A stretch of 64,000 nucleotides of DNA from a bacterium (GTDB taxonomy: Bacteria; Bacillota; Bacilli; Lactobacillales; Streptococcaceae): positions 9,287-73,286 of the forward strand of contig CAJNBP010000008.1 of NCBI GenBank assembly GCA_905221035.1, given 5' to 3'. Below, piece by piece: positions 45,014-54,327 of this stretch; within the stretch, counting starts at the first letter, position 1, and each line of letters begins with the position of its first letter. Below the pieces are notes generated by a model. That model had not been told where the DNA came from. It did not search any database and saw nothing but the letters and a program-made list of their open reading frames with translations. Made by a program: the position numbers and the translations under genes.

Positions 45014-45042
45014 ATTGTACCACACATATCTATTTATATCAA
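45014..45042 (-). promoter_or_regulatory. Promoter of the 2924-aa adhesin gene
   Basis: TTGATA (45037-45042), 17-base spacer, TACAAT (45014-45019) with TGG extended element. A strong, conventional promoter with no homopolymer tract, unlike the other two YSIRK genes here. Confidence 0.75.
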
Positions 45043-45053
45043 TTGATACTACT

Positions 45054-45206
45054 TATACTCTTCGAAAATCTCTTCAAACCACGTCAGCTTCCATCTGCAA
45101 ACTCAAAACAGTATTTTGAGCTGACCTATCTACAACCTCAAAACGGTGTTTTGAGCATCCTGCAGCTAGCTTCCTAGTTTGCTCTTTGATTTTCATTAAG
45201 TATTAG
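45054..45206. repeat. BOX element
   Basis: Starts TATACTCTTCGAAAATCTCT (boxA), has two copies of a CAAAAC...GTTTTGAG inverted repeat in the middle (boxB variant) and ends TTTGATTTTCATTAAGTATT (boxC). It lies directly upstream of the adhesin promoter. Confidence 0.93.
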
Positions 45207-45255
45207 AAGTAAAAAAGCAAAAAATTCCGACATAAAAAGATGCTGATCAAAAACG

Positions 45256-45345
45256 CAATTTCAATAGAAAATGAGGTAAATCTTCACACAATAAAACGCA
45301 TAGCATCAAGGATTTTCAATACCTGACACTATGCGCTGTTTGCTT
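45256..45345. repeat. Flanking repeat with hairpin, copy 1 (downstream of the CshA-like gene)
   Basis: About 90 bases including GATTTTCAATACCTGA inside a hairpin with GCATAG / CTATGC arms. A diverged copy lies at 52465-52555 on the other side of the CshA-like gene, in the same orientation. It may also terminate transcription of the CshA-like gene. Confidence 0.55.
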
Positions 45346-45383
45346 TTAAAGATTTTTTACCCAGCCTTCAAAAACTATGAATT

Positions 45384-45530
45384 TTAGTCTTCTTTTTTCT
45401 TGCGAGAAAGAAGTCCAAATCCACTTAGGGCTCCAAGAAGTCCAAGCGCTGCGAGGCTAGCGTTAGCTTCTGTACCTGTGTTAGGCAATTCTTTTTGACC
45501 ATCAACATATTTAGGTGTTGCTGGTTGTTT
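45384..45530 (-). repeat. Shared sortase-anchor segment, copy 2
   Basis: Partner of 36129-36275: nearly identical DNA for PATPKYVDGQKELPNTG through RKKKED, while the sequence further upstream in the two genes is unrelated. Confidence 0.85.
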
Positions 45531-48500
45531 TGGTTGCTCAGGTACTGCTGGTTTCTCAGGGCTTGTTGGCTCTTGTGGAGAAACTGGTTGACTTGGTTCA
45601 ACTGGAGTTGTTTTTTGAATCTTGCGATAAACATGACGAACATTACCATTGGCATCTTTTTCTGTCTTCACTAATTCATAACCTGACAACTCCTTGCTTG
45701 GTTTTTCTCCGTCTTCTTTAGGAATGATTAATTCTCCGTTTTCATCTACATAAGTTGTGATGATCTTGTATTCTAATGGAGTTGGAGTTGGAGTAGGTGT
45801 TGGCGTCGGAGCTGGTGGCGTTACTTTTTCGTATACATGTTCTACATCTCCGTTTGGTAATTTCTTAGTTTCCACGAAGCGGTAGCCTGGGATATCTTTC
45901 TTATCGACTGTACCTTCTTCTGTTGGATAGTTTGGAATTTCTTTTCCTTCTTTATCCTTGAATGAAGTTGTTACTTTTTCGTAGATGTATTTTGTATTAC
46001 CTTTTTCATCTTTTTCAGTCTTAACAACTTTGTAGCCAGCAATTTTCTCTTCTGGTTTTTCTCCATCTTTAGATGGAATTAGTTCTGTTTCTTTTCCATC
46101 TTTTCCTACTACTACAAACTTAGTATCAGGGCGAACTGTTGGTGTGTAAGTTGCTGTTGCTGGTGTTCCATTCTTATCTACACGTTTTACAGTAACAGCT
46201 GGTGCTTTTCCTGTAAATGATTTTTCTGGTGTAAATGTTACTGTTCCATCTTTGGCAACTTCGAATTTACCAACACCTTCTACTGTTTTAACAGTACTTC
46301 CATCTTCAAATGTTGCTGGTACTTCATCATCCATTGGTACTTCTGGATTTCCTGGTTTGAATTCAGGTTTTCCTTTTTGAACTTCACCTTTAGCTCCTTC
46401 AGATTTTTTCCCTTCAGCTGTTGGTGTTACTGGTGTAACTGTTGGTGTGTAAGTAGCCGTTGTTGGTGTTCCATTCGCATCCTTCACTTGTACTGTCGCT
46501 GGATCTGGTGTTCCTACGAAGTCATTGTTTGGTGTGAATGTTACTGTTCCAGTTTTTGGATCAATTTTGTACTTACCAACTTCTTTTCCATCTTTTGTAG
46601 CTGGAATTTCTTTTCCTGTTACAGGTTTTCCATTTACTACGAATTGTGCTGGTTGCTCATCTGTAATTGTGATTGGCACTTCGCTGTTTCCTGGTGTGAA
46701 TTTAGGTGTACCTTCTTGCTCTTTACCTTGGATTCCTGTTGATTCTGTTGGAATTCCTGTTGGTGTTACCGGTGTAACCGTTGGTGTGTAAGTTGCTGTT
46801 GTTGGTGTTCCATTCGCATCTTTTGCTTGTACTGTCACTGGATCTGGTGTTCCTGTGAAGTCTTTGTTTGGTGTGAATGTTACTGTTCCAGATTTTGGAT
46901 CGATTTTGTACTTACCAACTTCTTTTCCATCTTTAGTAGCTGGAATTTCAGTTTCTGTAATTGGTTCTTTTGTAACCGGGTTGTAGAAGGTCGCTGGTTG
47001 AGTTTCATCAATCTTGATTGGTACTTTCACGTCACCTGCTGTAAATGTTGGTGTACCTTCTTGAGTTTTACCTTGGATTCCTGTTGATTCTGCAGGTGTT
47101 CCTGTTGGCGTTACTCCAGTGAATTTCGGTGTGTAAGTTGTTTTCGCTACAGTACTGTTTTTATCTTTTGCTTGTACTGTTACTGGTTCAACTTTTCCAA
47201 CATAAGTTTTGTCTGTTGGTGTGAATTTCACTTCACCTGTTGGAGTTCCAGTTGGATCTTTAACAAGTGAGTAAACTCCAATTTCTTTACCGTCTTTATC
47301 CGTTACTGTTACTGTTTCAACTTCATTTCCTGATTTATCTAGTAACTTAATTGTAGATTTTTCAATTGGAGCTGGTGTTTCAGGAGCTTTTTGAGGATTT
47401 CCTGGAATAAATTCAACAGTTCCTGTTTGTTCTACCCCTTGTGGTCCTTCTGAAGTTGCTGGGTTCGCACTTGGGTTAACTGGAATAATTGATGGTGTAT
47501 ATGTTGTTTCTACTGTTCTACCAGCTGTATTTTGAGCTTGTACTTTTACTGGAACTACATCACCTGCATAAGGTACTGTAGGATCTGGAGTAAATGTTAC
47601 TTCACCAGTTTCTTTATTTAATGTATATTCCCCGATTACTTCACCTTCTGGGCTCTTAGCTGGTACTTTTTCAGCTGGTTGTCCATTTTCATCTAATAAA
47701 GTTGTCTTAGATTTGTCAATTAAGACAACTTCAGAACCTGCTTTGAACTCTACAGTTCCTTTTTGAACCGCACCTTGTACATCTACTGAAGTTGCTTCTT
47801 CTGCAGTTGGGTATGTTGGCGTGATATTTGGAGTATATGTTGTTACTGCTAGTGTACCATTCTTATCTAACGCACCAATTTCAGCTGCTGGTACTTCACC
47901 TACATAGTTTACATCAGTTGGTGTGTAAGTAACTTTATTTGTAGCCGGATCAAGTCTGTATTCCCCAATCTTATTACCATCTTTATCAAATACGTCTTGT
48001 ACTGCATCTGCTGCTAACTGTTGACCATTTTTATCTAATAGTCTTGCACTTCCTGCTTCAATCTCAACTGTTTCTTTTGTACCATTTACTGTAACTTCTC
48101 CTCCAGTAAATGGTACTGTTCCTTCTTGAGCTACACCTTGAGGAGCTGTTGATTCAGCTGGTTCTCCTTGTGGTTCTACTGGAACAATGTTTGGAGTGTA
48201 AGTTGTTTCTGCTGGTGTTCCGTTTGAATCTTGCATACGTACACGAGCTGGTAATACTTTACCTGCAAATTTCTTATCTGTTGGTGTGAAGATTACTTCT
48301 CCAGTTTGTTTATCTACTGTGTAATCCCCTACTTTATTACCTTTTTTATCTGTTGCTGGTAATGTCTCAACTGGGTTACCACTGTCATCCACTAGTGTTA
48401 ATGTTTCAGGTTTCATTGTTGAAGTGTCTGAACCTGGTGTGAATGTAGGAGTTCCTTTTTGAGTATCCCCTTGTTTTGCAGTAGATTCTGCTTCTTTAGC

Positions 48501-51500
48501 TGTTGGTTCTACTGGTGTGATATGTGGTGTGTACGTAGCTGTTGCTTTTGTACCATTTTCATCTTCACCTTGGATTGTTACAGGTTTAACATCTCCAACA
48601 TATGTTTTATCTGTTGGTGTGAATACCGCAGTTGGTACTCCATCTACTACTTTAAGTGTGTATGTTCCCACAACGTTTCCGTTTGGATCTTTAGCTGGAA
48701 CTTCAGTAGCTGGTTGTCCATCTTCTCCTAATAGTGTATAAGCATCAGGATTCATCGGAACTGATTTTTCAACTTCAACTTTATTATCGTTCTTATCTAA
48801 GTAAGTAACTTTGTTTTTACCTGCTGTAAATGTAATTTCTTTTTCTTGTGTAACTCCTTGAGGTTTAGTTGTTTCTCCACCTTCTGCAGTTGGTGTTACT
48901 GGTTTAACTTTTGGTTGGTAAGTTACTGTACCTGTTGAAGTTACTGGGTTTCCATCTTTATCTACCCCAACTTTACCTGTAAATGAAACTTTAACTGGAT
49001 CTGGTTCACCTGTAAAGTCTTTATTTGGTGTAAATATTACTTCACCTGTTGATGGAGTAATCGTATAAGTACCGATTGTTTTACCATCTTTTGTAGCTGG
49101 AATTTCAGTTTCATCTGTTGGTTTTCCTGTCTTAGGATCCACTAATTTAGCTGGGAATTCTTCAGAAGGAGTAATCTTGTTATCTGCAGTGTCTTTGAAT
49201 TCAGGAGTTTTTGTTTGTTTTGCCCCTTGAATATCGTTAGATTTTTCTATTCCATCTACGATTTCACGTTTCATTACGTGAGGGATATAACGTCCATCCA
49301 TTGAACCTTTTTCTGAGGCACCTTCTGGTGTTACTTGTTCACTGATTAATGTTAATTGGTCTCCGTTATCACCTTCACCGTTGATGATTGGTTTACCAAT
49401 TTTACCCCATCCAGTTGTAGCACCGTTCGTATCTGTACGACGAATTGTAATACCATCTGCATCTCCAACGAATGTAGCTTCTGGAACGAATTCTACGTTA
49501 ACGTCTTTTCCTTTAGCTGTAACTTTGTATTTACCTTGTCCTGGTACTACATAGTAACCATCTACTAATTCAGCATCTGTTACAACTGAACCATCTGCTT
49601 TAACGATTTGTGGTTTAACTGTTTCGTCAATAGCTGCTTTTTCTTCGAAATTATAGTCCTTATTTCCATAAGCGTTGAATTTAACAGTTGAATGTTGAGT
49701 CGCACCTTGGATATCGTAAGTTTCTTCTTTTGTACCACGTGGTGGAATTGTTTGTTGGATTTGGAAATCTTCTACTTCCCCAGAGTACGCAATTCCTGTA
49801 GCTTCTTTAACGTCTGCTTTATCGTTTGCGATACGTAAACGAGTTGCTAATTTAGTCGCAGTTACATCTACGTTTTGAACAGGAGTGTTCCAAGTTAATG
49901 TTACCTCTCCGTCTTTTGTTACTTCAACAGCTCCAGCACCTTCATTTTCATCGAATTTACCATTGTTGTTAAAGTCAATCCATCCATTTACGAATGCATT
50001 TTTACCGCCACCTAAGTGAGCGTCAAATGTCATTGAATAAGTACCGTCGTTTACTTTTTTAAGTTTGTAGTTATCGCCTTTTTCTACTTTATCACCCATC
50101 AATTGACGAGCACCTTCATCTCCACCTTCACCGTTCACATCATCATATTTGAACGCTGTTTCATCTGTGATTTTTTCAGTACGGATATCGATATCTGGCT
50201 CTTTTGAACCTAAGTAAGGTTGTGTAATTCCTTCGCCTTTAGCGATAGCGTGTCCTACTTTACCATAAGAAGCTGGAGCATCCCCTTCATCTAATACCAT
50301 GAATCCGAACATAGCTCCTTGTTGACCGCTTGATAGGATATAAACACCTAGGTTTTTAGCATTACGTGTTAAAACAACTGGTGTAGACATACCAGAATCA
50401 CGGTGAGTAACCGCTGGCCCAAATACTTGCGTTCCTAAACCATCACTATAAACTGTTCCATCTTTATCTGTTACAGTCGATACTGTTTCTTCAGTAATTT
50501 CTGTTGAACGGAATCCTTTTGCTTTATCAGCGATGAATGGTTTAAAAGCATCTTTTCCTGAACCTTCGATAGTGTAAGATTGCCCTAATTGACGACCTTG
50601 ACCGTTTCCTACTGGAGTTAAGTTATAACGGTTATCGTATGATTCTGCAGTATAAGAACGAGCTGTTGGAACTCTATAAGTTGTATTTGATAATTCAGTT
50701 ACTAATTCGAAGCCATCTCCATCTGTTTTGTAGATTTCAATCTCAGATGAACCCGCTTCTTCCCCTGTTGCGAATACAACGTTCGCTGGTACTTCTTTAC
50801 CATTTAAAGTCGCTTTAACTTTAAATTCTACCCCAACGTTTGCTCCATTTTTTACAGATTGGATTACTGTTGTTCCGCCTGTATCAATTCCATTTGTTTT
50901 CGCTACAGAATATCCACCTTGACGAACTACTTTTACTTCTGCTGGTGTACCATCTTTATAAACGTTTTTAGCATCTGGATCATATCCTGCTCCTCCACGT
51001 TCTTTATAAACGTCTGTTGAGTTAAATGGTTTAAGTGCTGTGACTTCCATTTCCACAACATATCCAGGAGTAAGTTCTTGTTTAAACTTCGTTCCTACTT
51101 TTAGTTTCCCACCTTCATCAAGGTTTTCTACTACTGCATTTTTACTTGTAATATCGAACCATTTAATTTGGTGTTTTAAACGTTCTGTATTTTTTTCAGC
51201 ATATTTTTTCCAGTGATTAGCTTGTTCTTCTTCAGATAATGGTGCTTCATCCACTTTTTCAGCTACATCAGCTAAGGCCACTTCAAATTTACCATCACGA
51301 CCAATTCCTGCTTTTTTCAGTTCACTGTAAACTGCAAGAATTGATTCATTCAAGCGAGCTAATTGGGCATCTACTTGTTCCTTTGTGACACTCTTATCAG
51401 CTAAAAGAACTTTAGATTCGTCAAGTACAGCTTTGTTCTTGGCTACCGCCGCTTCAACTGCTGCTCGAGCTTCTTCCGTTACTTCCTTCTTACGAAGTTC

Positions 51501-52139
51501 TGTAGCAGCAAGGGTATTGGTTACATCAGCTTCTGAAGAGACTTGTGTCAAGATAGTTGTTGCAGCTGAAACTGCTTTTTCTGTTGGTGTTGCGCTTCTT
51601 TCTGCTTCTTCTTTAGCTGCTTTATCTTTATCAGCCTTGTCTTTCTCTAATCCAAGTTTATGTGATTCAGTTAGAACTGTTCCCAATGCAGAGAGAATAT
51701 CTTTTTGGATATCTACCTCTTCTTGCTTGGCTGTTTCATTTGCCAAAACAGCTTTTGCAGTTGCTAAAGCTTCACGAACATTGGATACAACTGAAGCATC
51801 CGCATGCTTAGCAGTTGAAAGTTTAGATTCTAAAGTGGCAATACTTGCTTCAAGAGAAGATTTATTTACTTTTTTAGTCTCTTCTGCTTTAACTTCAGGT
51901 TTTGCTTCTGCAGGTTTTTCAGTTTCTGGCTTTACTTCTGTAATATTCTGATCAGTTTTTTCAGCTGAAGCTACTGCTACTGTAGTTTCGGAACCTTGTA
52001 CCTCTGTCGCTGAAACTGCGCCATTTCCAAGGAACATTAAACCAGCCGCAATCGCTACTGATGCTGCTCCAAAACTATACTTACGAATACCGTAACGTAT
52101 ATACTTTTCCGTTCTAAAATCTTGTTGTTTACCCTTCAT
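45384..52139 (-). CDS. CshA-like fibrillar LPXTG adhesin with GEVED domain (2251 aa)
   Basis: Complete 2251-residue wall-anchored protein. Residues 15-45 are a YSIRK-type signal (YGIRKYSFGAASVAIAA). Residues about 85-290 are Ala/Lys/Glu-rich coiled coil. About 300-700 resembles the non-repetitive ligand-binding region of CshA. WIDFNNNGKFDENEG ... TGIAYSGEVEDFQI (about 720-795) is a GEVED domain. About ten CshA-type fibril repeats follow (nt 46130-49740, roughly 115-130 residues each; hallmarks GEVIFTPNKDFTG and TATYTP). Three MucBP-like units (GYxxVxTEKDxxGNxxxxYEK) with a PTPTPTPTP linker lead to LPNTG, a TM helix and RKKKED. In S. gordonii CshA forms fibrils and binds fibronectin. Start: ATG at 52139 with AAAGGAGG upstream. 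A G12 tract lies in its leader. Confidence 0.92.
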   Translation of the reverse strand: MKGKQQDFRTEKYIRYGIRKYSFGAASVAIAAGLMFLGNGAVSATEVQGSETTVAVASAEKTDQNITEVKPETEKPAEAKPEVKAEETKKVNKSSLEASIATLESKLSTAKHADASVVSNVREALATAKAVLANETAKQEEVDIQKDILSALGTVLTESHKLGLEKDKADKDKAAKEEAERSATPTEKAVSAATTILTQVSSEADVTNTLAATELRKKEVTEEARAAVEAAVAKNKAVLDESKVLLADKSVTKEQVDAQLARLNESILAVYSELKKAGIGRDGKFEVALADVAEKVDEAPLSEEEQANHWKKYAEKNTERLKHQIKWFDITSKNAVVENLDEGGKLKVGTKFKQELTPGYVVEMEVTALKPFNSTDVYKERGGAGYDPDAKNVYKDGTPAEVKVVRQGGYSVAKTNGIDTGGTTVIQSVKNGANVGVEFKVKATLNGKEVPANVVFATGEEAGSSEIEIYKTDGDGFELVTELSNTTYRVPTARSYTAESYDNRYNLTPVGNGQGRQLGQSYTIEGSGKDAFKPFIADKAKGFRSTEITEETVSTVTDKDGTVYSDGLGTQVFGPAVTHRDSGMSTPVVLTRNAKNLGVYILSSGQQGAMFGFMVLDEGDAPASYGKVGHAIAKGEGITQPYLGSKEPDIDIRTEKITDETAFKYDDVNGEGGDEGARQLMGDKVEKGDNYKLKKVNDGTYSMTFDAHLGGGKNAFVNGWIDFNNNGKFDENEGAGAVEVTKDGEVTLTWNTPVQNVDVTATKLATRLRIANDKADVKEATGIAYSGEVEDFQIQQTIPPRGTKEETYDIQGATQHSTVKFNAYGNKDYNFEEKAAIDETVKPQIVKADGSVVTDAELVDGYYVVPGQGKYKVTAKGKDVNVEFVPEATFVGDADGITIRRTDTNGATTGWGKIGKPIINGEGDNGDQLTLISEQVTPEGASEKGSMDGRYIPHVMKREIVDGIEKSNDIQGAKQTKTPEFKDTADNKITPSEEFPAKLVDPKTGKPTDETEIPATKDGKTIGTYTITPSTGEVIFTPNKDFTGEPDPVKVSFTGKVGVDKDGNPVTSTGTVTYQPKVKPVTPTAEGGETTKPQGVTQEKEITFTAGKNKVTYLDKNDNKVEVEKSVPMNPDAYTLLGEDGQPATEVPAKDPNGNVVGTYTLKVVDGVPTAVFTPTDKTYVGDVKPVTIQGEDENGTKATATYTPHITPVEPTAKEAESTAKQGDTQKGTPTFTPGSDTSTMKPETLTLVDDSGNPVETLPATDKKGNKVGDYTVDKQTGEVIFTPTDKKFAGKVLPARVRMQDSNGTPAETTYTPNIVPVEPQGEPAESTAPQGVAQEGTVPFTGGEVTVNGTKETVEIEAGSARLLDKNGQQLAADAVQDVFDKDGNKIGEYRLDPATNKVTYTPTDVNYVGEVPAAEIGALDKNGTLAVTTYTPNITPTYPTAEEATSVDVQGAVQKGTVEFKAGSEVVLIDKSKTTLLDENGQPAEKVPAKSPEGEVIGEYTLNKETGEVTFTPDPTVPYAGDVVPVKVQAQNTAGRTVETTYTPSIIPVNPSANPATSEGPQGVEQTGTVEFIPGNPQKAPETPAPIEKSTIKLLDKSGNEVETVTVTDKDGKEIGVYSLVKDPTGTPTGEVKFTPTDKTYVGKVEPVTVQAKDKNSTVAKTTYTPKFTGVTPTGTPAESTGIQGKTQEGTPTFTAGDVKVPIKIDETQPATFYNPVTKEPITETEIPATKDGKEVGKYKIDPKSGTVTFTPNKDFTGTPDPVTVQAKDANGTPTTATYTPTVTPVTPTGIPTESTGIQGKEQEGTPKFTPGNSEVPITITDEQPAQFVVNGKPVTGKEIPATKDGKEVGKYKIDPKTGTVTFTPNNDFVGTPDPATVQVKDANGTPTTATYTPTVTPVTPTAEGKKSEGAKGEVQKGKPEFKPGNPEVPMDDEVPATFEDGSTVKTVEGVGKFEVAKDGTVTFTPEKSFTGKAPAVTVKRVDKNGTPATATYTPTVRPDTKFVVVGKDGKETELIPSKDGEKPEEKIAGYKVVKTEKDEKGNTKYIYEKVTTSFKDKEGKEIPNYPTEEGTVDKKDIPGYRFVETKKLPNGDVEHVYEKVTPPAPTPTPTPTPTPLEYKIITTYVDENGELIIPKEDGEKPSKELSGYELVKTEKDANGNVRHVYRKIQKTTPVEPSQPVSPQEPTSPEKPAVPEQPKQPATPKYVDGQKELPNTGTEANASLAALGLLGALSGFGLLSRKKKED
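46130..49740 (-). repeat. About ten CshA-type fibril repeats within the 2251-aa adhesin
   Basis: Each repeat opens with xxESTxxQGxxQxGTPxF, has an IPATKDGKEVGxY-like middle and ends VTVQxKDxNGTxxxTTYTPxVTPVTP. The two copies nearest the anchor (ending around 46140-47100) are the most similar to each other, and the most N-terminal copy is the most divergent. Confidence 0.85.
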
Positions 52140-52205
52140 TAGACTTAGAACCTCCTTTATGAATGTTTTTTAATATTGAATTGAAATATACAGACAAATA
52201 AAAAG

Positions 52206-52217
52206 CCCCCCCCCCCC
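52206..52217 (-). repeat. Homopolymeric G12 tract in the leader of the CshA-like gene
   Basis: Twelve consecutive C on plus (G on minus), 67-78 bases upstream of the ATG and about 75 bases downstream of the promoter, so it would be transcribed in the 5' leader. The surrounding DNA is very AT-rich. Confidence 0.9.
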
Positions 52218-52290
52218 TTAAATTTTTTAGCAATATTAAGAGGTTGTCATTTTAAAAAGAGTTGCCCAATAATTATCAATATTACTTAAT

Positions 52291-52319
52291 ATTGTATCAT
52301 GCCACTATTATTAATTCAA
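52291..52319 (-). promoter_or_regulatory. Promoter of the CshA-like gene
   Basis: TTGAAT (52314-52319), exactly 17 bases, TACAAT (52291-52296) with TGA extended element. The predicted leader of about 145 bases contains the G12 tract. Confidence 0.75.
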
Positions 52320-52464
52320 GTTTCATGTCTATATATATTTATCGTTTAAATCTAATGTTTCCTTTAATACAATAGAACATGCACAAGTTTTTAAACAATA
52401 ACATCAATGTACTAGGATATGTAACTCTATTCTGAACAACTAATAGTATATTTCTAGTAAAAAT

Positions 52465-52555
52465 TCAATTTTATAAGAAAACGAAGTAAAGACTTTCACG
52501 AAAACTGCCTATTATCAAGATTTTGAATACCTGATAATATTTTCTTTCGCTTCTA
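52465..52555. repeat. Flanking repeat with hairpin, copy 2 (upstream of the CshA-like gene)
   Basis: Diverged copy of 45256-45345: GATTTTGAATACCTGA inside a hairpin whose arms are TATTATCA / TGATAATA. The arm sequence differs from copy 1 but pairing is kept. Confidence 0.55.
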
Positions 52556-52567
52556 GATCTTTCCATG

Positions 52568-52592
52568 AAAAAAACGCCACATGGGCGCTTTC
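52568..52592 (-). terminator. asnS terminator
   Basis: On minus, AAGCGCC-CATGT-GGCGTT followed by a run of T, just after the asnS stop codon. Confidence 0.85.
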
Positions 52593-52598
52593 CTGTTC

Positions 52599-53942
52599 TT
52601 ATGGTTTGATACGGTGCAACATACGTGGGAATGGAATAGCTTCACGAATGTGTTTTGTTCCTGCTGCAAAGGTTACCATACGTTCGATACCGATACCAAA
52701 TCCTCCATGTGGGACTGTACCGTATTTACGAAGATCAAGGTAGAATTCATACTCTGTACGATCCATGCCAAGTTCATCCATCTTAGCAACTAATGCATCG
52801 TAGTCTTCCTCACGCATAGATCCACCGATGATTTCTCCATAGCCTTCTGGGGCAAGCAAGTCTGCACAAAGCACGCGCTCTGGATTTCCAGGAACTGGTT
52901 TCATGTAGAAGGCCTTGATGGCTGCTGGATAGTTCATGACAAATGTTGGTACACCAAAGTGGTTTGAAATCCACGTTTCGTGTGGTGAACCAAAGTCATC
53001 GCCATGCTCAAGATGCTCGTAGTCAGCATCTTCATCATTTTCATGCTCTTGCAAGAGGTCAATAGCTTGATCATAAGTGATGCGTTTGAATGGCTCTGCA
53101 ATGTAGCGCTTCAAAAGCTCTGTATCACGTTCCAAGGTTTCCAAGGCTTGAGGCGCACGGTCAAGAACACCTTGTAGAAGAGCTTTCACATAAGCTTCTT
53201 GCAAGTCAAGTGACTCATCGTGTGTCAAGTATGAGTACTCAGCATCCATCATCCAGAACTCAGTCAAGTGACGGCGTGTTTTTGATTTTTCAGCACGGAA
53301 TACTGGACCAAAGTCAAAGACACGACCAAGAGCCATAGCACCTGCCTCTAGGTAAAGCTGACCTGATTGGCTCAAGTAGGCTGGCGTTCCGAAATAGTCA
53401 GTTTCAAAGAGTTCTGTTGAATCTTCTGCAGCATTTCCTGACAAAATTGGGCTATCAAACTTCATGAAGCCGTTCTTGTCGAAGAACTCATAAGTCGCAT
53501 AGATAATCGCGTTACGGATTTGCATAACCGCTACTTGCTTACGAGAACGGAGCCACAAGTGACGGTTGTCCATCAAGAAGTCTGTTCCATGTTCTTTTGG
53601 AGTGATTGGGTAATCTTGAGATTCACCGATCACTTCGATGTCTGTAATGTCCAATTCATAGCCAAACTTAGAACGTTCGTCTTCTTTGACAATACCTGTC
53701 ACATAAACAGACGTTTCTTGGCTCAAGCGTTTGATAACATCAAACTTCTCAAGTCCCACTCCTTCACCAAATTTTTCGACAAAGTTTGGTTTAAAGGCCA
53801 CACCTTGGAAGAAGGCTGTTCCATCACGCAATTGCAAGAAGGCAATTTTTCCTTTTCCTGATTTGTTGGCAACCCAAGCGCCAATCGTCACTTCCTGACC
53901 AACATAGTCTTTTACATCAATAATCGTTACACGTTTTGTCAT
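52599..53942 (-). CDS. asnS: Asparaginyl-tRNA synthetase
   Basis: A 447-residue class II aminoacyl-tRNA synthetase charging tRNA-Asn. The N-terminal OB anticodon-binding domain ([24 protein letters not shown] split near residues 16-45) is followed by the catalytic domain: [11 protein letters not shown], the [21 protein letters not shown] motif 2 region and [13 protein letters not shown] (motif 3). Asn rather than Asp specificity is inferred from overall pattern and the aspC-asnS gene order also seen in Bacillus. AAAAGGAAAAATA precedes the ATG. Confidence 0.97.
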   Translation of the reverse strand: MTKRVTIIDVKDYVGQEVTIGAWVANKSGKGKIAFLQLRDGTAFFQGVAFKPNFVEKFGEGVGLEKFDVIKRLSQETSVYVTGIVKEDERSKFGYELDITDIEVIGESQDYPITPKEHGTDFLMDNRHLWLRSRKQVAVMQIRNAIIYATYEFFDKNGFMKFDSPILSGNAAEDSTELFETDYFGTPAYLSQSGQLYLEAGAMALGRVFDFGPVFRAEKSKTRRHLTEFWMMDAEYSYLTHDESLDLQEAYVKALLQGVLDRAPQALETLERDTELLKRYIAEPFKRITYDQAIDLLQEHENDEDADYEHLEHGDDFGSPHETWISNHFGVPTFVMNYPAAIKAFYMKPVPGNPERVLCADLLAPEGYGEIIGGSMREEDYDALVAKMDELGMDRTEYEFYLDLRKYGTVPHGGFGIGIERMVTFAAGTKHIREAIPFPRMLHRIKP

Positions 53943-53961
53943 TATTTTTCCTTTTTCTTTT

Positions 53962-54327
53962 TTATTCTTTATGGCAAACCACTTCTATATTGTTCCCATC
54001 TGGGTCAATCATAAAAGCAGCGTAGTAAATCGGTTGCTCACTGCGATAACCAGGAGCCCCATTGTCTCGCCCACCTGCCTCTAAGCCAGCCTCATAACAG
54101 GCCTGAACCTCTTCCTTAGTTTCTGCTAAGAAAGCAAAGTGAATAGAATCTTGTGTCCCCTGAGCCAGCCAAAAATCACCACCAGGATGAGGGCTGTTCG
54201 AGGCAAGAAAACTGATTAGAGAACTAGTCCTAAAAGCCAATCTATAGCCCAAAGGAGCGAGAAAACTCCTATAAAATCCTTCTGAAATTTGTAAATCCTT
54301 TACCTTAATTTCAAAATGATCAATCAT
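53962..54327 (-). CDS. VOC (glyoxalase/bleomycin-resistance) family protein
   Basis: A 121-residue vicinal oxygen chelate fold protein. [28 protein letters not shown] is the typical first beta-alpha-beta module, with the metal-ligand His, and [21 protein letters not shown] ends the second with the Glu ligand. Substrate cannot be predicted. ATG at 54327 overlaps the aspC stop by eight bases; a GTG two codons earlier is possible. The position between aspC and asnS suggests cotranscription, not related function. Confidence 0.82.
   Translation of the reverse strand: MIDHFEIKVKDLQISEGFYRSFLAPLGYRLAFRTSSLISFLASNSPHPGGDFWLAQGTQDSIHFAFLAETKEEVQACYEAGLEAGGRDNGAPGYRSEQPIYYAAFMIDPDGNNIEVVCHKE

Noticed and set aside
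36129..52139. Mobile genetic element carrying the two adhesins
   Set aside because: No integrase, transposase, inverted terminal repeats or duplicated attachment site was seen at the borders; homologous import fits better.
52206..52217. Homopolymer tracts as plain sequencing error
   Set aside because: Exact length may be uncertain, but two independent long G runs both upstream of YSIRK genes in AT-rich DNA are unlikely to be artefacts of existence; only the count needs caution.
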